In this document: positions 40,912 to 48,392 of the stretch, piece after piece
Numbering within the stretch: the stretch's first letter is position 1
How the letters are laid out: every line of letters begins with the position of its first letter
NCBI GenBank assembly: GCA_949902595.1
Contig: CATLDC010000010.1
Coordinates: 1-64,000, forward strand
DNA: 64,000 nt
Source of the DNA: an uncultured Candidatus Melainabacteria bacterium
Lineage (GTDB): Bacteria; Cyanobacteriota; Vampirovibrionia; Gastranaerophilales; Gastranaerophilaceae
Direction: 5' to 3'
The notes under the pieces: generated by a model
Database searches by the model: none
What the model was told of the DNA's origin: nothing
What the model saw: only the letters and a program-made list of their open reading frames with translations
Program-made: the position numbers and the translations under genes

Positions 40912-41361
40912 TTATATCTGCACCTTGACAATAACTTTTTTAACACTCAACTTACTATCCGGATTCAAAGACGGCTGGTGTGCGTCCTGCGGGTAAAACA
41001 CCAGAAATTCGCCTTCTTCCAGCATCTGATAAGAATCGCAGATATCGCAGTTCAAAAACTCTACATCCCTTTCTGCGCTGTAATCCTCTTTAGAGGAGCA
41101 GTTTGAGTAATCACTCACCCCGACTTTTTCCAAACCCTTAACCATGTACTGGATATCAATATACTTGCGGTGTGCTTCATAAGGTGCGTCGTCTTTGGTT
41201 TCGTAGCTCTGGACATTAGCGAATACTTCATCGCCTGAAATTTCGTATCTTCCGTCCGGAAGCGTCTCCAAATCAGCAGACTTAAGCCACTCAAATCCTT
41301 GCTGCAAGCGTTCTGAAAGCGGGTAGTAAGTCTCTGCATTAACCAACCTATCTTTTATCAT
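40912..41361 (-). CDS. YhcH/YjgK/YiaL family protein (DUF386)
   Basis: A 149-residue cupin-like protein. Family features: GRYEISGDEVFANVQSYETK near residues 40-59, YEAHRKYIDIQYMVKGLEKVG near 64-84, and FLVFYPQDAHQP near 121-132 with metal-binding His/Glu/Asp. Relatives take part in sialic acid or other sugar-acid use, perhaps as anomerases; nearby genes do not show which. AAAGGAG precedes the ATG at 41361; the frame's 10 upstream codons are unlikely. Confidence 0.87.
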   Translation of the reverse strand: MIKDRLVNAETYYPLSERLQQGFEWLKSADLETLPDGRYEISGDEVFANVQSYETKDDAPYEAHRKYIDIQYMVKGLEKVGVSDYSNCSSKEDYSAERDVEFLNCDICDSYQMLEEGEFLVFYPQDAHQPSLNPDSKLSVKKVIVKVQI

Positions 41362-41437
41362 AAGGCTCTCCTTTACAATCTTACGTAACAAATCTTAACA
41401 AAAGAAACAAAAAAAGGCAATTTCTGAAAGGAAAAAG

Positions 41438-41455
41438 ACTTTATATTCATGTAAG
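41438..41455 (+). repeat. degenerate copy of the promoter-proximal repeat
   Basis: ACTTTATATTCATGTAAG differs from the 1125-1145 and 2182-2202 core at two positions. It lies 58 nt before the ATG of another coiled-coil gene. A further variant lies at about 29086-29102 on the minus strand, with no gene near. Confidence 0.5.
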
Positions 41456-41513
41456 GTTAAAAAAGGTTAGTTTTTAAAATTACGCAGGTTAGAAAAAGTT
41501 AGGTAGGTTTACT

Positions 41514-42029
41514 ATGTTAATGGCATTCTGGGAAGTCCAGAGATTAACACGCGAAATAAATACCCTGGAAAGGCAGGCGATGCAGACGCAGACCCGGCTT
41601 TCCAACTACCAGAAGTACGCCGGAATGTTGGGCGGGTCTTCAATAATAACAATGGGTAATATCGCGGGTATGTCTTCCGAGCTTGTTCCAAGAGCCTCAT
41701 TATTTGCGCAGTTCTCGAATCAGGCAAGTTCAATGAGTGCAATGCAGAACCTGCAAGCTATGAAAATGCGGGGTATGGTTCCTTGGACCGGAAACGCGCT
41801 TGCTCAGTATCAGCTTGAGATGAGTGCTTTTGCAAGGTTCAAAGAAGAATCAATGAAAGCGCTCAAGCAGCAAGAAGCTCAGGTGCTTAATGAAAAAGAA
41901 AAAGAGATACAACTGGAATTAAACGACATCGAACAACGACTCAAAATCAAGCGCGCACGACTTGAATCAGTCAAGCAGCTTGCAGCGGAAGGAGCGCGGG
42001 ACAGCGCGCCTAAGTTCGGGCTCGGATAA
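41514..42029 (+). CDS. hypothetical coiled-coil protein, 171 aa
   Basis: Not recognised. An N-terminal heptad segment (FWEVQRLTREINTLERQAMQTQ), a Met/Gly/Ser-rich middle (MGNIAGMSSELVPRASLF, SSMSAMQNLQAMKMRGM) and a long C-terminal coiled coil (KEESMKALKQQEAQVLNEKE onward). The plan is like the 1202-2161 protein: low-complexity Met/Gly segment plus coiled coil, and it shares the promoter-proximal repeat. TAGGTAGG precedes the ATG. Confidence 0.75.
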   Translation: MLMAFWEVQRLTREINTLERQAMQTQTRLSNYQKYAGMLGGSSIITMGNIAGMSSELVPRASLFAQFSNQASSMSAMQNLQAMKMRGMVPWTGNALAQYQLEMSAFARFKEESMKALKQQEAQVLNEKEKEIQLELNDIEQRLKIKRARLESVKQLAAEGARDSAPKFGLG

Positions 42030-42098
42030 GATACTCTAAAAACTTAGAAAATGTGTAAAAATCGTGAAGTGTATACCTATTAACTTAAAATTCCCCTC

Positions 42099-42126
42099 GC
42101 CTCTCCTCATCCAGAAGAGGCTTTTT
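42099..42126 (+). terminator. terminator of the 41514 gene
   Basis: GCCTCT (42099-42104) and AGAGGC (42116-42121) with an 11-nt loop, followed by TTTTT. Confidence 0.75.
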
Positions 42127-42215
42127 ATTATGCTTTCTCCCCTCTTGCCTTTTTTCCATGCTTGTTTTATCATAGTTTTGTACAGTTAAATGCTATAAAG
42201 GTGGTGAAAATATAA

Positions 42216-42389
42216 ATGGCAGAAGTTAAAGTAGGCGAAAACGAAAGTATCGAAAGCGCTTTGAGAAGATTCAAAAAGAAAATCCAAAAAGCAGGAATCT
42301 TGTCAGAAGTTAAAAAACGTGAAAGATATGAAAAGCCTAGCGTAAAGAGAAAACGCAAATCAGAAGCAGCTCGCAAACGCAAGGTATAA
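42216..42389 (+). CDS. rpsU: 30S ribosomal protein S21
   Basis: A 57-residue basic protein read directly from the sequence: it starts [19 protein letters not shown], continues [20 protein letters not shown] and ends with [14 protein letters not shown], the standard S21 pattern and length. AAGGTGGTG lies 9 nt before the ATG. S21 sits on the 30S platform and helps in initiation. The opposite-strand frame here is spurious. In many bacteria rpsU precedes dnaG-rpoD; here those genes are 20 kb away. Confidence 0.95.
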   Translation: MAEVKVGENESIESALRRFKKKIQKAGILSEVKKRERYEKPSVKRKRKSEAARKRKV

Positions 42390-42397
42390 TGTTTATA

Positions 42398-42429
42398 AAG
42401 GGCGGTTTGTCTTAAGACAAACCGCCCTT
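42398..42429. terminator. bidirectional terminator of rpsU and the TonB-like gene
   Basis: GGGCGGTTTGTC and GACAAACCGCCC form a 12-bp stem with a 4-nt loop between the convergent ends. Confidence 0.75.
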
Positions 42430-42472
42430 CTCATAAAACCAAAAAGCTAACCGTAAATAACAACCAACAATC

Positions 42473-42826
42473 TTAATTTTGAGTCTGAGCCTGAATATAT
42501 TTCAGCTGCACCTGAGTATTTACCCCGTCAGCAGTAAAAGAAGCCGGAAGCGGCTTGTAAGGAGCCCCGTTTTTTACAGCGTTTATTGCAGAAGCATTCG
42601 CTTTCTCGTTCGTTGAATTGACTATCATAGGTTTTGTTATTTCACCGTTCTTCAAAACCCTGAATTGAACGGTAACCTCATAATCCTTGCTTGACTTAAA
42701 CGGAGTCCAGCTGTCGTGCACAGCGTTTGGAAGATATTGGAAGTATTCGTTAAGGTTCTGAATAGGAGCCTCATCTGCAAACGCAGGAAGCGATAATAAA
42801 GATAAGACTATCAGGAGTTTTTTCAT
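42473..42826 (-). CDS. exported protein with TonB C-terminal-like domain
   Basis: A 117-residue exported protein: signal peptide at residues 1-18 (MKKLLIVLSLLSLPAFAD), then a single domain with DYEVTVQFRVLKNGEI and ASAINAVKNGAPYKPLP, the pattern of the TonB/TolA C-terminal fold. It has no membrane anchor beyond the signal and no Pro-rich spacer, so it is not a complete energy transducer. It follows alr by 3 nt and ends the operon. Confidence 0.8.
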   Translation of the reverse strand: MKKLLIVLSLLSLPAFADEAPIQNLNEYFQYLPNAVHDSWTPFKSSKDYEVTVQFRVLKNGEITKPMIVNSTNEKANASAINAVKNGAPYKPLPASFTADGVNTQVQLKYIQAQTQN

Positions 42827-42829
42827 GTT

Positions 42830-43951
42830 CTACCTCACATAAACTCTTGGCAGACGCACTTTTAGTCTGCATGTAAGTTCATAATTAATAGTATCTAATA
42901 TTTTCGCCCAACTATCAAGCGTCAAATCCTCATCGTCCAAGAGCGTTACCACATCGCCGACATTGGCCTCAACACCGGATAGGTCAAACATCATCTGATC
43001 CATGGTTATGTTTCCGACCTGACGTACTTTTTGCCCGTTTATCTTACCGCAAATCTTGTTGGAAAGGCTTCTTGAAACCCCGTCCGCGTAACCAATCGGT
43101 ATTGTAGCAACTTTTGTCGGCTCTTGAGCGACAAATTTGTGGCAGTAGCTTACGCCTTCGCCGGCTTTTACTTCATGAATATTTGTAATCCTGCCTTTTA
43201 AGCCCATAATCTGCTTAAGTTTTGGTCTGTAGTTGTACTTTGGCGGCAAGTCCGGATAAAGCCCGTAGAGCGAGATTCCGACACGCACCATGTTTGATTT
43301 AAAATTATAAGAGAAGGTTGCAGCAGTGTTCTGGATATGAATCAAGAGCCCTGATGTGTCAATGTTTTCAATAACGCTGTTCCATCTTGAGACCTGTTTT
43401 TCTGTTTCTTCCGGCTCTTCGGCTGCTGCAAGGTGGGTAAACACACCTTCGAATCTCAAGTACTCTGATTTTCTAACCTGTTCAATGAACTCAACTGCGT
43501 CTTCCGAGCGCACCCCGATTCGGTTCATGCCGGTATCAATCTTGACATGTACAATCGGTTTTATTCCTGTTCTTTCAAAAACCTCGCGGCAAACTTTGAG
43601 GTGCTCTTCGTTAAACACAGAAAACGCAATATCATTTCTTGCAGCGGATTCGATTGCCCAAAGCGGGATTGCGCCCACAACAAGAATCGGGCATTTTATT
43701 TTCACATTCCTCAAATCCAAGCCTTCGTCCACAGAAGATACGCCCAACATATCGACACCTGAGGCGAGCATTGTCTGCGCAAGCATTGCAGCACCGTGGC
43801 CGTAGGCGTCAGCTTTAACGATTGCCATGAATTTCTTGTCTTTTGGAATCCCTTTTTTTATTTCAAGAATATTCTGCGCCAGAGACTCAAGATTAATCTC
43901 AACCCACGCATCTTTGTGAATATTTACGTTTGATTGTCTTACGTTTTTCAT
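42830..43951 (-). CDS. alr: alanine racemase
   Basis: Makes D-alanine for peptidoglycan. The 373-residue fold-III PLP enzyme has AIVKADAYGHGA near residues 43-54 with the PLP-binding Lys46, and GEGVSYCHKF near 260 with the second catalytic Tyr. The ATG at 43951 has GAAAGGAT upstream; the longer frame begins inside the terminal repeat of the adjacent DUF559 cassette. Because this ribosome site is only a few bases from the cassette edge, the insertion has left alr translation intact. Confidence 0.95.
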   Translation of the reverse strand: MKNVRQSNVNIHKDAWVEINLESLAQNILEIKKGIPKDKKFMAIVKADAYGHGAAMLAQTMLASGVDMLGVSSVDEGLDLRNVKIKCPILVVGAIPLWAIESAARNDIAFSVFNEEHLKVCREVFERTGIKPIVHVKIDTGMNRIGVRSEDAVEFIEQVRKSEYLRFEGVFTHLAAAEEPEETEKQVSRWNSVIENIDTSGLLIHIQNTAATFSYNFKSNMVRVGISLYGLYPDLPPKYNYRPKLKQIMGLKGRITNIHEVKAGEGVSYCHKFVAQEPTKVATIPIGYADGVSRSLSNKICGKINGQKVRQVGNITMDQMMFDLSGVEANVGDVVTLLDDEDLTLDSWAKILDTINYELTCRLKVRLPRVYVR

Positions 43952-43962
43952 TTTAATCCTTT

Positions 43963-44029
43963 CCCTCTCCATCGGGAGAGGTCGCAGTTGTGCTTGAGCT
44001 TTGCGAAAGCTACAAATGCGGGTGAGGGT
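43963..44029. repeat. left terminal inverted repeat of DUF559 cassette 1
   Basis: Outer hairpin CCCTCTCC-ATC-GGGAGAGG, then TCGCAG, a middle hairpin (AGCTTT-GCG-AAAGCT), then ATGC and GGTGAGGGT. The outer 25 bp (43963-43987) are exactly repeated in inverted form at 44408-44432, and the inner GGTGAGGGT at 44369-44377. The repeat encodes the last eight codons of the nuclease gene. Confidence 0.85.
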
Positions 44030-44363
44030 TAATCCCCTCTTCTAATTTTATTATAACTCCATCAATATTTTCATATATCTCATTGTTCCAAAATCTAATA
44101 ACTTTATATCCTAACCCCTCTAAATATTTGGTTCTTTCAGTATCAGATATAATATTTTCAGGTTCATTATGCTGACCACCATCAATTTCAACAATAATCT
44201 TAGCTTCTTTGCATATAAAATCAACAATATATTTACCTATAGGGTGTTGGCGCTTAAACTTTAAATTATGAAACTGCCTGTTTTTTAAAAGATTCCAGAG
44301 GCGCTTTTCCTGAATTGTTGAGTTTTTTCGAAGTTCACGTGCTAAGATATTTTTTTCGTTCAT
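44010..44363 (-). CDS. DUF559 endonuclease-like protein (cassette 1)
   Basis: A 117-residue DUF559 protein, a Vsr-related PD-(D/E)xK-like nuclease family. Basic helix TIQEKRLWNLLKNRQFHNLKFKRQ (about residues 16-39), then GKYIVDFICKEAKIIVEIDGGQH with catalytic-type Asp near 49 and Glu-x-Asp near 59-61, and YLEGLGYKVIRFWNNEI near 84-100. Its start codon lies just inside the right inverted repeat, whose GGTGAGGGT may act as ribosome site, and its last residues (GINPHPHL) are encoded by the left repeat. It is in the same direction as miaB and alr, so it is probably cotranscribed. Role in element mobility is inference. Confidence 0.88.
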   Translation of the reverse strand: MNEKNILARELRKNSTIQEKRLWNLLKNRQFHNLKFKRQHPIGKYIVDFICKEAKIIVEIDGGQHNEPENIISDTERTKYLEGLGYKVIRFWNNEIYENIDGVIIKLEEGINPHPHL

Positions 44364-44368
44364 GTTTG

Positions 44369-44433
44369 ACCCTCACCAGCATCCGTAACTCACTTACGTT
44401 CGAACGGCTGCGACCTCTCCCGATGGAGAGGGG
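44369..44433. repeat. right terminal inverted repeat of DUF559 cassette 1
   Basis: Inverted partner of 43963-44029: inner ACCCTCACC, middle segment with the palindrome CGTTCGAACG, then CTGCGACCTCTCC and the closing GGAGAGGG. The outer part is identical to the left copy, while the middle is different in sequence but can again form a hairpin. Confidence 0.85.
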
Positions 44434-44439
44434 AAAAAG

Positions 44440-45747
44440 CTATACCATCTCACCATTCAGGTACCAGGTGCGCGCATTTGTTATTTTAACATTTACAAAC
44501 TCGCCTGTAATATCCCTGTCATAAGGAATATGAACAATCTTGTTGTTTCTTGTGCGCCCTGTGATTACACTTTTGCCTTTTCTGATTTCAAACTTCTCAA
44601 CAAGAACTTCAAGCTCGCGCCCCACGTATTTTTTATTGGATGCAAGACAACAAGCGCGGTTGTGCTCGTTCAATCTGGCAAGACGGTCGGTTTTTACATC
44701 CTCATCAATGTATAAATCAACCCACTTTGCTGCAACGGTCTTCTCTCGCGGTGAATAAGCCGCGGTGTTGGAATAATCAAGCTCCAACTCACTCATTGCC
44801 TTCAAAGTATTCTGGAACTGCTCCTCTGTTTCACCCGGGAACCCCGCAATAAAATCGCTTGTAATCGTAACATCCGGAATCCGGCTTCTAAGATTGTCGC
44901 AAATCTTTTTGTAAGTCGCGTAATCATACCTGCGGTTCATTTTCTTTAAAACATAATCATCTCCTGACTGCATCGGGATGTGGAAATACTCGCAAACCTT
45001 GTCCAGCTCGATTACAGTATCAATAAGCTCTTCTGTGATATCGGTTGGGTAAGATGTCACAAATCTGATTCTGAAATTCCCCTCAAGCGCGTTGACTTCC
45101 CGCAAAAGTCTTGAAAGATTCCAGCCTTCAAGGTCTTTGCCGTAAGAATCAACATTCTGCCCGAGAAGCGTAATTTCTTTAAACCCTTCTGAAAGCGCTT
45201 TTTTTGCTTCATTCAGAATGAGTTCAGGCTTTCTGGAACGCTCACGGCCGCGCGTGTACGGCACAATACAGTATGTGCAGAAGTTGTTGCAGCCTTCCAT
45301 AATCGGAATCCACGCATTAACGCTTTTTACACGGTTAATCTGGATGTCGCTTTCTTCGAACGGTTTTTCTTCAACAGAAACAACCCTCTCGCCAGCCTCG
45401 ATTCTTTTTACAAGATTCGGAAGTTCATAAAGCCTTTGAGTGCCCAAAACCAAATCCACGTATGGCGCACGGCGGAATAGGTCTTTGCCTGCCTGCTGTG
45501 CAACGCAGCCGGCAAAAACAATCTTCAAATCAGGCTTGTTCTTTTTCCATTTACCCCAGACCCCGATTGCACTGTATGCCTTGTCTTCTGAAAGCTGTCT
45601 GATTGAGCAGGTGTTGATAATTAGCATGTCAGCTTCTTTCGGCTCCTCTGTCTGGGTGTATCCAAGATGTTCAAGCATTCCGAACATACGTTCTGCGTCA
45701 GATTTGTTCATCTGACAACCAAGTGTTTCTATATATACCTTTTTCAT
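44440..45747 (-). CDS. miaB: tRNA-2-methylthio-N6-dimethylallyladenosine synthase
   Basis: Methylthiolates i6A37 in tRNAs reading UNN codons. The 435-residue protein has the UPF0004 domain with cluster Cys residues at 11 (LGCQMN), about 47 (NTCSIRQ) and about 81 (AGCVAQ), the radical SAM motif GCNNFCTYCIVPYTRGRERSR near residues 152-172, and a C-terminal TRAM domain ending NARTWYLNGEMV. AAGGGA precedes the ATG. Part of the operon sigma-gcvPB-miaB-(cassette)-alr-tonB-like. Confidence 0.96.
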   Translation of the reverse strand: MKKVYIETLGCQMNKSDAERMFGMLEHLGYTQTEEPKEADMLIINTCSIRQLSEDKAYSAIGVWGKWKKNKPDLKIVFAGCVAQQAGKDLFRRAPYVDLVLGTQRLYELPNLVKRIEAGERVVSVEEKPFEESDIQINRVKSVNAWIPIMEGCNNFCTYCIVPYTRGRERSRKPELILNEAKKALSEGFKEITLLGQNVDSYGKDLEGWNLSRLLREVNALEGNFRIRFVTSYPTDITEELIDTVIELDKVCEYFHIPMQSGDDYVLKKMNRRYDYATYKKICDNLRSRIPDVTITSDFIAGFPGETEEQFQNTLKAMSELELDYSNTAAYSPREKTVAAKWVDLYIDEDVKTDRLARLNEHNRACCLASNKKYVGRELEVLVEKFEIRKGKSVITGRTRNNKIVHIPYDRDITGEFVNVKITNARTWYLNGEMV

Positions 45748-45751
45748 TAAT

Positions 45752-47173
45752 TTATCCCTTATAAGTTAAATCCGGTTTTCTTGCAGCCAGTGTCTCGTCA
45801 ACCTTCTTGATTGGCGTGGTTTGCGGAGATTTCAAAACTCCTTCCGGATTTTCTTCAATCTCACGTGCTATTTTAAGCATAATTTCTACAAAATTGTCCA
45901 GAACCTCTTTTGATTCAGACTCCGTCGGCTCAATCATCAAAGCTTCATGCACAATTAGCGGGAAGTAAACTGTTGGCGGATGGCAGTTTGAATCCATCAA
46001 ACGCTTCGCAATCCCAAGCGTTGAAACACCTTGATGGTGCTGTTTTTCACCAGACAGCACAAATTCGTGCATGCAAGGCTCATCGTATGGTAAATCGTAC
46101 GCACCTTTTAGCTTTTCTTTCAAATAATTCGCGTTCAAAACAGCATCAGCACTCGCAAGCTTAAGATTCTTGCCCATCATAAGGATGTAAGCATAAGCCC
46201 TTACAAGGATTCCGAAATTTCCGTAGAAACTTCTAACCTTGCCGATAGAGTGTTTAATATCGTAATTTCTTACATACTTGCCGTCAACACAATCAATAAC
46301 AGGTGTTGGCAAGTAGTCTTTAAGCTTTTCCACAACCCCTACAGGACCTGCGCCCGGACCGCCACCGCCATGCGGTGTTGCAAATGTTTTGTGAAGGTTC
46401 AAATGCACAACATCAAACCCCATTAACGCAGGATTTGTCCAGCCCATAACCGCATTGAAGTTTGCGCCGTCGTAATAAAGCAAAGAGCCGTTATCGTGCA
46501 TAAGTTTTGAAATCTCAAGAACTTTTTCCTCGAAAATCCCCAGAGTATTCGGGTTTGTCATCATAATTGCTGCAACATTCTCATCCAGAAGCTCTTTCAG
46601 GGCTTCAACATCAACCTGACCTTTGTCGTTTGATTTGACTTCAACAATCTCAAACCCGCACATCTTCGCGCTTGCAGGGTTTGTGCCGTGAGCAGAATCA
46701 GGAACAATAACTTTTGTTCTGTTTGTCTCACCCTTGACCTCAAAATACTTTTTAATAACCATCATGCCGGTAAGTTCGCCATGCGCGCCAGCGGCCGGCT
46801 GCAAGGTTATCGCATCCATACCTGTTATGTGTTTCAGGGCTTCCTGCAAATTGTACATAAGCTCCAAAGCGCCTTGAGAATCCTCTTCATCCTGAAGCGG
46901 GTGGAGGTTTGCAAACCCTTCAAGAGAGGCAAGGAACTCGTTAACTTTCGGGTTGTATTTCATTGTACAGGAGCCAAGCGGATAGAAGCCTTTTTCAATA
47001 CAGAAATTTCTGTCGCTTAGTTCTTTGTAGTGTCTCAAGACCTCAAGTTCGCTCAGTTGCGGAAGTCCGATTTCACCATCCCTCAACATTTCTGCCGGCA
47101 GGAAATCACCGAGTTTATAATCCCCTACTCCGATACCATCTGCCCCGTTACTTTTTTCAAATATTGTCTTCAT
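45752..47173 (-). CDS. gcvPB: glycine dehydrogenase (decarboxylating) subunit 2
   Basis: PLP-dependent P-protein beta subunit of the glycine cleavage system. The 473-residue protein has [14 protein letters not shown] near 63-76, [12 protein letters not shown] near 125-136, and [19 protein letters not shown] near 259-277 with PLP-binding Lys262. The alpha subunit, GcvT and GcvH are not in the window. Its start overlaps the sigma factor gene by 17 nt, so translation is likely coupled. Confidence 0.95.
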   Translation of the reverse strand: MKTIFEKSNGADGIGVGDYKLGDFLPAEMLRDGEIGLPQLSELEVLRHYKELSDRNFCIEKGFYPLGSCTMKYNPKVNEFLASLEGFANLHPLQDEEDSQGALELMYNLQEALKHITGMDAITLQPAAGAHGELTGMMVIKKYFEVKGETNRTKVIVPDSAHGTNPASAKMCGFEIVEVKSNDKGQVDVEALKELLDENVAAIMMTNPNTLGIFEEKVLEISKLMHDNGSLLYYDGANFNAVMGWTNPALMGFDVVHLNLHKTFATPHGGGGPGAGPVGVVEKLKDYLPTPVIDCVDGKYVRNYDIKHSIGKVRSFYGNFGILVRAYAYILMMGKNLKLASADAVLNANYLKEKLKGAYDLPYDEPCMHEFVLSGEKQHHQGVSTLGIAKRLMDSNCHPPTVYFPLIVHEALMIEPTESESKEVLDNFVEIMLKIAREIEENPEGVLKSPQTTPIKKVDETLAARKPDLTYKG

Positions 47174-47798
47174 CTAATACCCGTTCCTGTTTTAACAAAT
47201 CTTTTTTTATCTTCTCAAGCGCTGTCTGGATAATTCTTGAAATTCTCGACTGCGAAATATTGAACTCAACTGCAATATCTTTAAGCTTCTTATCGTAGAA
47301 ATACTTGGCTTCTATCAAGTCCTGTTCGCGCTGGGAAAGTTTTTTCATTGAATCGCAAATTCTTTTTTTGAGCTCGACAATCTCTGCTTTCTCTTCCGGA
47401 GTTCTCTGCGAATCCTTAATCAGTGTCGGATTGTCTGCGTCTGCAAGTTCGTCTATTGAGAGAATTGTTTTGTATACAGCGTCTTTGATTCTTTCCTGTT
47501 CAAAGTTTTCCTGCTCGCGCATAACGTGCCATTTGTAACGTCTGCGCATTTCGTTTCTTATTGCCCACTTTATTGCTTTTACAATATATGTCTGATTATA
47601 GACTTCGTTTGATTTTGCGTTGTTTACGAGGTAGTAAACAGTGTAGTTTGCAAGACTTATGACTTCAGACAAGTCGATAAGGCCAAGAGATGAGATTTTT
47701 TTGTACTCAACTTTTGATATAGTTTCTATTAAATCTTTATACTGAGAAAGATTAGCCCGTTCTTCTCTCTCTCGGTTTATAGCATTTAAATCCTTCAT
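47157..47798 (-). CDS. RNA polymerase sigma-70 family factor (alternative)
   Basis: A 213-residue sigma factor with recognisable region 2 ([23 protein letters not shown], then [23 protein letters not shown], residues about 40-93) and region 4 ([48 protein letters not shown], 150-198). Region 1 and most of region 3 are short, so it is not the primary sigma. The long helix-rich linker with [14 protein letters not shown] is unusual. It leads the operon and has a promoter whose -10 is 7 nt before the ATG. Confidence 0.88.
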   Translation of the reverse strand: MKDLNAINREREERANLSQYKDLIETISKVEYKKISSLGLIDLSEVISLANYTVYYLVNNAKSNEVYNQTYIVKAIKWAIRNEMRRRYKWHVMREQENFEQERIKDAVYKTILSIDELADADNPTLIKDSQRTPEEKAEIVELKKRICDSMKKLSQREQDLIEAKYFYDKKLKDIAVEFNISQSRISRIIQTALEKIKKDLLKQERVLDEDNI

Positions 47799-47805
47799 AT
47801 CATAT

Positions 47806-47834
47806 AATATATCAGCAAATACGAAATTTTACAA
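47806..47834 (-). promoter_or_regulatory. promoter of the alternative sigma gene, leaderless type
   Basis: On the minus strand TTGTAA (47829-47834), 17-bp spacer, TATATT (47806-47811), then 7 nt to the ATG at 47798. No ribosome site is present. Confidence 0.6.
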
Positions 47835-47883
47835 TTAGTATTAAACATGCTAGAATGTAGTTAAGTAAGAGAGGGTAAAGAAA

Positions 47884-48390
47884 ATGACTTATTTTAGATA
47901 TATCAAATCAGCTGCACTGGTGATGTTGAGTGCAATGATTTTTACAACGAGCGCAGTTTGTGTTGAAAAAGTTTCAGCCCAGCCAGCAGCAACAGCTCCG
48001 GCTGCAACACAGCAAGCTTATATTCCGGTAAAACCGCTTTCTGTTGTAAATTCACCAAAAGCTTATCTCAACAAATCAATCGTTATGAAAGCTAAGTTCG
48101 ACAAATTCTCAACACTCGGACTTGATTACAAACCTGCATTCAAATCGTCAGACGATTACATCTCTTTTCTAATCCAGAGAGAAGACACAGCGCACGACAT
48201 TCCGCTCTCTGAAATGAAATTATTCCTTAAAAGAGATGTTGCAGAAAAGTTTATTGATTTAAAAACCAACGACGAAGTTGAAATAAAGGGTGTTGTATTT
48301 TCAGACGCATTAGGCGATGCGTGGGTTGATGTAAAGCAGCTCACCGTGACGAAAAAGGCGCCTGAGGAAAACAAAAACGGAGTTAAATAA
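47884..48390 (+). CDS. hypothetical exported protein, 168 aa
   Basis: Signal peptide in residues 1-32 (SAALVMLSAMIFTTSAVC, then an Ala/Pro-rich stretch), followed by a single domain of about 115 residues with SPKAYLNKSIVMKAKFDKFS and NDEVEIKGVVFSDALGDAWVDV, which resembles OB-fold proteins. The Cys in AVCVEK might be a lipoprotein-type residue but lacks a good lipobox. GAGAGGG precedes the ATG. It is 2 nt before the GH57-DUF3536 gene and likely in the same operon. Unknown role. Confidence 0.78.
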   Translation: MTYFRYIKSAALVMLSAMIFTTSAVCVEKVSAQPAATAPAATQQAYIPVKPLSVVNSPKAYLNKSIVMKAKFDKFSTLGLDYKPAFKSSDDYISFLIQREDTAHDIPLSEMKLFLKRDVAEKFIDLKTNDEVEIKGVVFSDALGDAWVDVKQLTVTKKAPEENKNGVK

Positions 48391-48392
48391 AT

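Larger units (their letters stand above)
43963..44433 (-). mobile_element. DUF559 nuclease cassette 1 with structured terminal inverted repeats
   Basis: About 470 bp between the stop codon of miaB and the ribosome site of alr, containing only one gene and two ~65-bp inverted repeats. Neither neighbour is interrupted. No clear target duplication is visible. Same architecture as 50958-51455, with different repeat sequences. No transposase is encoded. Confidence 0.65.
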
